Assembly: GCA_949987705.1 (NCBI GenBank)
Contig: OX465283.1
Span: forward strand, 157,371,850-157,435,849
Direction of reading: 5' to 3'
Origin: Thereva unica
Lineage: Eukaryota > Arthropoda > Insecta > Diptera > Therevidae
DNA: 64,000 nucleotides
The notes under the pieces are model-generated. The model did not search any database. It was not told where the DNA came from and saw nothing but the letters and a program-made list of their open reading frames with translations. The position numbers were made by a program, and so were the translations under genes. Of the stretch, positions 55,791-64,000 are shown piece after piece. Each line of letters opens with the position of its first letter. Positions within the stretch are counted from its first letter, which is position 1.

Positions 55791-55799
55791 TTTTTATAC

Positions 55800-56940
55800 T
55801 GTGCTTACAACATATTATATGCCTCTATAGTTTGCACAGTTAAATATGTCTCCTTTCTTGTGTATTGGGCAGATAATGGCCCCTATTGCGAGTGTCGATT
55901 AACGATCGACTCGACTATAGTCGATTGGGTCGATTAATTTTCTTTTTGGCATTGTGTAACCCAATCGACAAATATTTGGCCTACTCTGATTTAGAAAATT
56001 CTTTTGGGCAGTTTTTTGTTGAAATTCCTGGAAAAATTTGTCGTGAGCAAAAAATCAATCGATAAAAGTCGACTGTCAAATCGACAAGTTTTGATTATAA
56101 TCAACATTCGCAATATCAAACTAAATAATCGACAGTCTATAATCGATAAATGTCGCTTGTCGATTACGGATCGACATTCGCAATAGGGGCCAATATTTTG
56201 CTTCCAATCTTCAGGCATTTTTTCTTTCCTCCATATGAAGCCTAGTGATTCATGTAGAGTCGCGGAAACCGATTCGCCTGACTGATTCTTTTTGACCAGC
56301 TTTACTGAGATGTTATCCATTCCTGGAGAATTGGGGTTTTTTAAGGATCATATGGTACTTTGTACTTCTTCCAGGCTTTTCTGCGTACATTTGTTTCTCT
56401 GGTCTAATCGTTATATTGTAGACGGGGTTCTGGTACATGTATAATGCTCTCGTTTTGCGTTAAGCAGCTCCCTAAAAAATTCATTCCAGCTTTTCTTTAC
56501 ATCTTCACTGCTGTGGCTATGCTTGGTTTCAATTATTTAGTTAGTCTATTCCAGCAAAGCGCTTGGCATCCACGACAATAGTACTTCATCTGCTGCTGTC
56601 GGGCGTTATCTGATTTCGGCAATAATCCTTTCTGGAACTAGTGACCAACTAATGCGTCTGGACCTGGCTTCTTTGGTGGGTATTATTCCAATCCTACACC
56701 TACAGTTAAGTTTCTTTGGTTCCTTTGGTCAGTTTGGTTCCTACTAGAATAAAAGAAGGACCCATATTTTCGGCAGATATGCTCCTCACATCGGGCATCT
56801 GATCTCGCTAAGTCCAATGTTCTTCTTAGTATATCCTTTCATTTCGTTGAGGTCTTTATCCTCCTATTTATCAGAAGGCAGCGATCTTACTTTCCATGTT
56901 CCAATTGGTGACCTGGTTCAAACAGCAAAGGTCGTCAATG
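55800..56940 (-). mobile_element. RTE-like LINE, endonuclease start to reverse transcriptase start, split by a MITE
   Basis: From 56935 downward the minus strand reads GTWKVRSLPSDK and DLNEMKGY (WNVRSL endonuclease start). The pre-reverse-transcriptase linker follows near 56480 (NFLGSCLTQNESI). LEEVQSTI and SLKNPNSPGMDNISVKLVK, then GFIWRKEKMPEDWKQNI, follow near 56350-56200. After the MITE (55878-56191) the frame resumes with IICPIHKKGDIFNCANYRGI near 55830. The same family occurs at 35600-36700 and 16720-17680. Most of the endonuclease and all of the catalytic reverse transcriptase are gone. Confidence 0.82.
55878..56191. mobile_element. MITE of the GGCCCC family, 314 bp, intact, AAT duplication
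   Basis: Left end GGCCCCTATTGCGAGTGTCG and, reversed, right end GGCCCCTATTGCGAATGTCG. AAT lies on both sides (55875-55877, 56192-56194). The interior is dense in ATCGAC/GTCGAT on both strands. It interrupts the RTE-like frame exactly between its WKQ and CPIHKKGD codons, so the insertion is younger than that LINE. It is the empty-site reference for the palindrome at 49042-50340. Confidence 0.9.
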
Positions 56941-56944
56941 TGTT

Positions 56945-59025
56945 ATCCGTCCAGTTCCGAGGTGCTAGATGTTCATCTAAAGCGACTGATCGGGCACTGC
57001 TATACCAACTCATAACTCCACACGGAAATATTCCCAATCTAATTCCTCTCCCAACAGAACTTGATACCAGAAGCCAATCTCAACCACAAAACCTCCGAAA
57101 TTCCATAGTCCAATTACCATTGAAATGCGCCGATTTAACTCAAGTTCCCCGAATAAATCCCCAAATGATTGACTTCAAAGACGCGTCAATTCCTAATCTT
57201 AAAAGGTTTTTAATTAAATGCATTTTATTTGGTGACAAATCCTCACAATAAATATTAAAACAGCGCCAACACCTCTCGCGGTCGACTCTCTGCCCATAAA
57301 CCGATGGCGATTTATCGCGCGTTCGATATTATTCGTCAACAGTTAATCTAGCATTTAATTTTGGCAAACGTTAGCCTTTGATAAGAGAGTGCCATTTTGT
57401 CTGGCCTAACGGTGCTCTTTACGACATTTTATCATAATGTCTATCTCGCTTTAATAAATTCATGCAAATTAAATTCACAATAAAATAAAAATTCCAAAAG
57501 GAGTCGAAACCTGAACGGAGATTATTGGAGCGAGTTTGGCGCTGACTAAGATGAGAAATGCGGTCAATTGTGACGATGGTGTTTGTTTTCTTCGTGGAGA
57601 AAATGTGTTTGACGTTATCGTCATTCATTTTGGTGATTTTGTTGTCACATAACGAGTCCAGTTTTGCGGTGGGACATGGCAGGTAAAAAACTGATTCAAC
57701 TGATTTACTTTTTGAAAAGCAGTTTTTTGTTTTACCTGTTCTTAATAAGGCACGGACGTTTAATTGGTGGTATATACCTGGTCTCACTTGATTTTAATGA
57801 TGCTTTTTTGCGTCATAACTTCGCTTATGTTTTATGCGTAGGAAGTAACGAAGTAATTCTTTTTATAATCTTCTGAAAACACCGCGATATTTTTAAATGG
57901 TTCCTTCAGGCTATCTGCTAGTTCAATACAAAATTTAAATACGGCGATATCATGAAATTTATCACGATATTTATGACGAAAATTGAATGAAGTATATTCG
58001 CGGGAAAACTTGTTTTTAAGCGGGCCTCTACGTGTGCATATCAAAGGTGGTAAAACAAATTTCAAGTATTTTTCATATTTTTTTATGAATATTCATGGAA
58101 TATCGAAAAACTATAATAAACCACGCGAACTCACAACCTACAACTAATGCAAATTGGTTTTTTCATCATTCATCCTTAATATGGAACTGGCCCAATTCTC
58201 AGGTATTAAACACGAGAAGTTAATTAATTAATTTATTTCTGTTTGTTTTCATTCCAAATTCGATAAATTAAAAATTATTGCAAGAACAAGACGCAAATTT
58301 ACTTCTGGAATTGGATTAAACTTCGCTTTTTTATTTCATATTTATTTATTTATTTTTTGTTTACATAAACCGCGAAAATGTCAACTTCCCTCTTCTATAC
58401 TAATGTCCACCTGTGGGTTCGTTGCCCGGATTTCTTCGCGTAAACATTGTAAATTTTTAAAGAATTCTTTTGTCTACGTTTGTTGTAATTTTTGTGAATT
58501 TCTTTGTCACACGTGGAAATTTACAATTTTCTGAATCAGTTTTATTCGATTGGTCCTCATCGATTTTTATTGAAGCATTAAGAAAGATTTGGTTTAAATT
58601 TATGCAAAGATTTTCAATGGAAAGATTGTTAAAAAGATAAAAAACACGATATAATAATTATTGAGGATCTCATTTCATTAAGCGATTTTATTTCACAAAA
58701 ACAGATTTTGATGGCTTCTTTGGAAAAACTATTCAATTTCGTCTAATTTATTTTAGGAGCTGGGATGAGCAATCTGTTGATTAGGGAGAACAACATCTTT
58801 AAAATCGGAGTAAAATCGTACCGTCACCTCCTCACTGGTGCCTCCTGGAGAACGAATCGACGACGGACGTACCAAGTGACGGGAGGTATAGCTGGGCCAC
58901 CCTATACGGTGGGGTGTAATTCACGGATTCGGTCCGCCAGGTAGTGGGGTTTCGATTTCGATCAATAATGCACATGCGGAGACGGAGGAGAAAGCGGGCA
59001 CAACCAAGGACACTATTACTACTGC
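56945..59025. other. No gene recognised; AT-rich
   Basis: Unique-looking AT-rich DNA. Frames at 56817-57251 and 57419-57787 (minus) have no family motif. The 58840-59025 part is GC-richer with no motif. Confidence 0.4.
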
Positions 59026-59029
59026 ACTG

Positions 59030-59660
59030 ACACAGACCGATCATAAGAAAGGAAAGTCTTCACAAAACATCAAACGATAACAGCCAACGTGTTATCGATT
59101 TTGCAATGAGCAAAAATATGAACGTCAGTTCAACGTATTCTCCATCAATCTTGCAGGGGAAGATACTGTAATCGAATAGACCATATATGCTTTGCTACAT
59201 GGGCAGCTTCCAGTATCCTCCAAGTAAGATACTGAAGAGGAGCTAATTGTAAATCGGACTACTTCCTAGTTAAAGCTAAATTCAGATGTCAACTGTCAAC
59301 TCAAGAAAAAAGAAATCAGAAGCAAAAGAAATTCGAGGCTGATCGCCACCAAGAATAGACTGTTTTGGAGAGATATCAGGCAACCCTATCAGAAAGGATA
59401 GGTCCAAACCTAAATAACGCAGATACATTCGAAGGAAAATGGATAAGACTGACTGACAGACTGACAGAAGTTACGAAGAAAGCGGTAGGCTACAAACGCA
59501 CAGTTAGACGGAATCCTTCCCGGTCACACAAGGCTTAAAGCAGGACGATATGTTGGCTATGCTATTTAATCTCTGCCTAGAAGTAAACCTTGATGCGAAC
59601 ATAACCTTGCTTAACAAATCAAAACAGTTGGCAGGATAAGCCGATGTCATAAACCGATTT
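59030..59660 (+). mobile_element. RTE-like LINE, endonuclease end plus linker plus small reverse transcriptase piece
   Basis: Plus-strand frames read PIIRKESLHKTSNDNSQ and VIDFAMSKNMNVSSTYSP (late endonuclease), LVKAKFRCQLST (the -SDYFLVKAK- end), then RYQATLSERIGPNLNNADTF, EGKWIRLTDRLTEV and VGYKRTVRRNP (linker). At 59520 it jumps to GLKQDDMLAMLFNLCLEVNL, the GLRQGD-x-LACLLFNLALE block, so the main reverse transcriptase is deleted. Same family as 35600-36700. Confidence 0.78.
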
Positions 59661-59669
59661 GCCAGATCA

Positions 59670-61430
59670 GTGTCAAACCTAAAGCTTCTTTCGCTGCTGT
59701 CGCTGCCACTAGGTCTCGAACTCCATTTACGATTCGTTTCCATTCTTGACGATCTTTGTGGACGTATCGAGCCTCGATAACTGATAATCGTTGATTCTGT
59801 AAGTCGCCGTCGATATTCTTTAGCCAGGTTTTCTTCGGCGCCGATCGTTAAATTTTCCAGTTTCCCGGACGTTCTCGCCAGACAAGTGACTAGCGGTTAT
59901 GATATATTGATCGCACCCTTCTCTAACTGTCTCGTTTCAAAGGCGCTCACAGAGTGAGATACGAAGCATCTGCCTCAAGCATCGTATTTGGAAGACCTCA
60001 AAATTGCCGTCTTCACCTCGATAATTGTCGGTTCGGTATCGAAAAACTGATTCGACGGCTGTTCGATAATCGGCTGGAGTTTTGTGGAGGATCGTGGTGG
60101 TACAGCTGGTCAAAGAATTCTCTCCACCGCTGCAGGCGCCCACGGGGAGAGGTTACGAAAATTTCATACGATTTTTGATGTTGTCGTTTGTTGATGTTGT
60201 TTGTCGCCTAATCGCTAGATTGCCTGGTACAGCGTCCGGTACTAGTGCGTCGACGCCGGTTCTCGTTCCGATTTCATTTTCTGCCGAGCTTCTTTGTTCA
60301 ATCGTCCGTATTGCTCGAAATCGACGTAATTCATTTATTTCCGCTGATCGACGAGGTCCACACTCCGATAATTGCCTTTCTTCAACATCGATATAGTACG
60401 GTGTTGAGAGCGCTGCGAATTTGTTGGACAATGCCCTTTGAAACTCTCGCCCGATTGTCGGGTCCGGTAGGAACGCCCAATTCTTGTTGGTTGGTGGTGG
60501 CGCCGTTTTCTTCGCTCTTTGCAATGTATCTGTAGTTTCGCTCGAACAAGATATTGGTCCGATCCGCAATCGGACCCACGTATTGCACATACTTCTTTGA
60601 GTGTCGATCGGAATCTTGCGTTGACCAAAATGTAGTGGTAGTCCAACGTCGCCGAGTCGTTGCTGGATGGATTTCACCAGATGAGTTGGTGTTTGACTGG
60701 ATGGCGGAAGCTGCTATTGCCAACAATCAAATTGTTTGACGCTATGAACGAAAGGAGGTGTAAGTCGTTGTCGTTAATTACTCTGTGCCCGAATTTGCCT
60801 ATCCTTCCTTCCAATCCTGTTTGATCTGGAACTGAATGTGCGTTCAAGTAACAGGCGAGTATAATTAATTCGGTTCGAGGAATGGCATCCAGCGTCTGTT
60901 GAAGTTGATCGTAAAATTCGTCCTTGTTCGTGTCTGTCGACGTATAAACGGATACGATATGGATCGATCGTTCCACTGATGGTTATCACCGCCAAACGCT
61001 CGGATATCAGCTGGAATGCGTTACCACTGCTGGCAGCTTGTCGAACGACCATAAACCCTACGTCGGCTTCTCGTTTTTCACCACTGGAATACTAAAGCGT
61101 CATCGTTTCGTCGATTGTTGGTCGAACGATCGTCAATGTACCGGATCCGGTAAGTCGTTGTTCCGATAGAGCAGCAACTGATATTTTGCATTTTGATGAC
61201 TCCATTGCTATGATTTTCTTTTGACCGATGTGAAATTTGTTTTTCAAGTGGTGTTGGCTCCTCTACTGCGGCGTTACAGAGTGGCTTGGTTGTCGTTGCA
61301 CCCGATATCTCCACAATCCCGCGTCTGCGGCTGATGATGCAGCCACAGAATTTTACTAACTGCTGTACTAATTTATTATCTTTGCCCATCCAATCTCTCA
61401 GGTCTCCACTTACATACAAAACACTAAACT
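59670..61430 (-). mobile_element. RTE-like LINE, endonuclease and C-terminal domain, reverse transcriptase deleted
   Basis: On the minus strand, from 61419 downward, an N-terminal frame MYVSGDLRDWMGKDN (113 codons) is followed by endonuclease pieces: IHIVSVYTSTDTNKDEFYDQL, then TELIILACYLNAHSVPDQTG and GKFGHRVINDNDLHLLSFI, which match late endonuclease blocks (VYAPT, D-N-A, GKFG-x-x-NDN). Near 60480 DPTIGREFQRALSNKFAAL is the linker. At 59970 QIRCLRQMLRIS resembles the post-reverse-transcriptase block, and near 59800 KKTWLKNIDGDL, then QEWKRIVNGVRD, is the C-terminal end. The reverse transcriptase between is missing. It lies tail to tail with the plus-strand element. Confidence 0.75.
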
Positions 61431-61439
61431 TAAATAATT

Positions 61440-63355
61440 ATTTCCCTTTAAATAAACAAAATTAAAAACCGTTTCTCGTCATATAAATTGGCAAAAGTCG
61501 TTTTCTATCACATCGCTTAATTCGCATGCTTTTACCGAGCAAATTGGGAAAAGCAGATTAGCGATTACCTGTTTTATCTTCATTTAATAAAATACTCAGG
61601 TAACACAGCACAAGCAGCAGCAGCATAAATCCCGGATAAACTTTTAATATGTCAGTAAATAAATTTAATTAAAAGCAACTTATTTTGCCTCGTTTGCTCG
61701 GAGCCGCCCTTAGTGAATTTTTAATAAATCTTCGGCAAACTTTTGATAAAATTTCGTGTCCTCTCCTCGAGTGTTTTGTTTGTTGGCCGTGTTGTTGGCC
61801 AAAGTTGGCGAACACGTAATCATCCGTAAATTCGCTTTCAACAAAAATAATAATAATCAACGACGAATTTTTATCATCTCATAAATTTCGCTTCGCGGTC
61901 GCTGGGAATCTTTTCGGTAATTGCAGCAAATTTTAATCGAAAGTCCCGTTCCAAGACTGTAATCATCCTTGATGATGACCATCGAGGAGTCCTTTCTGGC
62001 TGGAAATACACTCACAAAAAAAAAGACAAAATCACTAAATTCATTTAATTTTTCTTTCTTCTCATTTGAGATGATTTCAAGCACTTCCCCGTCCGCGTCG
62101 CCCGCACCGCTAGCCCGCGTTGAGTCAGAGTCAGAATCACCAAAGAATCATAAAAATCGATTTTTATTCAATTTCTTCGTTCAGTATTTAATTTCGATAG
62201 AGACTCTCGAAGGGGGTTCGCCTTCACATATCACCTTTATCCTGGCACGAGGTGCGTGATTTCTTCAAATTTTTATTTTCGTTAATTTGTTGAAGCGAAA
62301 CTTTTTTCGTCTTGGGTTGGCCTTAAGTGCTTTGCGAGAATCTTGCAAGTCCGCGATATGCTGGGCGGAATATATGGGATTCGCGGGACATTTTTAAGGT
62401 GAATTAATATTATCCTTGCAGCAAATGGACACTTTGGATGAAATTGAAATTTTATTTTTCGGTTTACTGATGGCAAGACGAAAATTTTAATACATTTTAT
62501 ATGTTTTGAGAAAGTGCTTTCCGACAAGATTTAATTAAAATGAAGTTGTTTTGTACAAATTTCGAATTGCAACATTTTATTTATCTTGCCGAATTATCAA
62601 TGTCATTGGCTTTTATGCATAAGTGAACAATTTGAAAACAACCTACAGCTTCGCACGGATTCTCAAACGAAAGTGTGGTGCTCGAAAATTTTATGCAAAA
62701 TTACAATATTTTTTTCAAATTGGGCTGAAATAAATTATTTTTGGCTGATAATATGTAGACCTATTAAATCATATTTTCAACAAAAACCTGAACAAAATTA
62801 CTTACTTTCAATTTTATTTCGCGGTTCATTCGGTGCTGTTATTGGACATGAACCGGCACCGGCTGCCAACATCTAGGGCACTTCACAGCATCGCATTTCG
62901 GTATTGAAATGACATCCAGTATTTTTAAAAGTATTGTCTGTCTGTATGTCTGTTTGTCTGAGCTAATCTCGGAAACGGCTAATCCGATTGCAATGGGATT
63001 TTCACTGGAAGTTTCAGTATTTTCGCGGAATTTATTTGACTCGGATCCGACTATCGGGACCGATTATCGGTTACGACTATCGTGTCCGATAACCAGATTA
63101 GACCGAAAACTTGAACCGATAGTCGAGGGAAAGCTTTTTTTACCATTCCAATTGTAGGCATAAGTCAGTGGTTGGCAAACTCATTAGTCAACAGAGCCGA
63201 TTTTTAAGCCAAGGTGAAAAGGTATCGTACCGAAGGTATGTTCACGTGCCTTACTCTGGTATGCGGTTCTGCCAAGGCGGATTTCAGGCAGTTTTCCTCG
63301 TGGGAACAGCTTGAACAAAAATTAAAAAATAACAATTAAAAAATTAAAAAAAAAG
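61440..63355. other. No gene recognised
   Basis: Mostly AT-rich unique DNA. A TCTG-rich run lies at 62938-62962 (TCTGTCTGTATGTCTGTTTG), followed by a GATTATCGG-type imperfect repeat to 63120. No proteins are recognisable. Confidence 0.4.
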
Positions 63356-63359
63356 ATGC

Positions 63360-64000
63360 ACAGACGACCCGACACAGGAACGTGCAAGGACTAGGGCCAA
63401 GGACTACGAACCTTTCTCCCTCGTGGGAGTCTCAGCTTGGTCCCAGTGGGACAATCGCTAGCTCTGGCTTTGCGAGTACCAATCACAGTATTTCAAAGTC
63501 AGGCAACATAACCACAGGTGTGACAGGAGTCAGCAGCCACAGTGACTATGGCATATCTGAGAAACAGAGATCATGAGCGTCACAGCAAGAGGGTATAATC
63601 GCGTCCTCTTTGTTCTCGACAGAATTGCAGAGAATGAGGCCGTGAGTATGATCTCGGAGAAGAGCAAAAACCAGCAAAGTAAAATTTCAAGTAGTCGTTG
63701 AGGAGTGGAAAGCCCTCCAGAAGACAAGAACAGAAGGAGCGACAACGTCTCGCACTAAATGGGGGAGATGCCGGGAAAATAGCTCAGCGCCTACAAATAA
63801 TGACCATAAGGAAAAAAGCTCTCAAGACCAACCATAGTCGAGGAAGTTTCTATTTCAGGAGTTCAACAATCAGGCTCAACAGGTAGCAGGCCAATAAGCG
63901 AAGTAGTGAAAGACCACCTTCTTGTGGCACTAACCGATGCCAATTCTAGACCCGTCAGGCTCCCGGACCTTCTCTGGGCCGACATCGAGGGCAAAATATC
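63360..64000 (+). mobile_element. Gag-like (ORF1) fragment of an R1/LOA-type LINE, running off the end
   Basis: Across several frames the sequence gives VSMISEKSKNQQSKISSS, FQVVVEEWKALQKTRTEG and VKDHLLVALTDANSRPVRLP, ending DLLWADIEGKI at the window edge. The last resembles a recurring VALTD-x-x---G-l----W--IE-kl segment in ORF1 of RNase H-bearing insect LINEs; I match this from memory of the family style, not by alignment. Frame changes are frequent. The rest lies beyond the window. Confidence 0.4.

Noticed and set aside
60153..60677. 174-codon minus-strand gene
   Set aside because: Part of the frameshifted RTE-like element; only about 30 residues match the linker, the remainder is out of frame.
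62938..62962. CRISPR or other array from repeated TCTG
   Set aside because: A simple repeat without spaced units; no array anywhere in the window.

Overview
This window looks like eukaryotic, almost certainly insect (most likely fly) intergenic or intronic DNA. It is AT-rich and has no operons or long open reading frames. It is packed with broken copies of insect transposable element families: RTE-like, R1/LOA/I-like and Jockey/CR1-like LINEs, BEL/Pao and Ty3/gypsy LTR elements, Tc1/mariner transposase remnants, hAT-like elements and many short inverted-repeat elements (MITEs). Species cannot be fixed from the sequence. No rRNA, CRISPR array or intact host gene was found, and every family assignment rests on reading motifs by eye.

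Layout. 1-5.1 kb: R1/LOA-type LINE remnants, including a recognisable RNase H domain with a (CCTAA)n tail, then a palindromic MITE. 5.1-7.8 kb: unique-looking DNA with a 21-G run. 7.8-10.7 kb: a small MITE, then a 2.4-kb hAT-like element with a perfect 8-bp target duplication and further transposons nested inside. 10.7-14.4 kb: mostly unique DNA. 14.4-17.7 kb: LINE pieces on both strands. 18.7-22.6 kb: several MITEs and a LINE piece. 22.8-25.8 kb: mostly unique. 25.8-27.8 kb: mariner and R1-type LINE pieces. 28.2-29.6 kb: a 1.4-kb near-perfect palindrome. 30.5 kb: the best candidate host exon (minus strand). 32.8-39.2 kb: LINE tails, an RTE reverse transcriptase, a mariner transposase piece and two MITEs with TAA target duplications. 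39.5-43.3 kb: AT-rich DNA, a promoter-like TATA region and a tRNA-like sequence. 43.4-46.7 kb: a BEL/Pao fragment split by a MITE, a LINE reverse transcriptase interrupted by a minisatellite, and another MITE. 47.4 kb: a possible small protein. 48.8-51.4 kb: a nest in which a 1.3-kb palindrome sits inside a MITE, next to a second MITE-in-MITE nest. 51.6-53.9 kb: gypsy (minus) and BEL/Pao integrase (plus) remnants. 55.4-56.9 kb: an RTE ORF interrupted by a MITE. 59.0-61.4 kb: two RTE-like elements tail to tail. 63.4-64 kb: a gag-like LINE ORF1 remnant running off the end.

The notable biology is the transposon architecture. Two long, young palindromes (28160-29595 and 49042-50340) would transcribe into long hairpin RNAs. 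For the second, a sister MITE copy at 55878-56191 supplies the empty site and shows a TTA target duplication. At least five other short elements have 3-bp TAA/TTA or similar duplications (PIF/Harbinger-like), and several share CGACACGAC-type internal motifs. No matching transposase is present, so all would depend on an enzyme encoded elsewhere.
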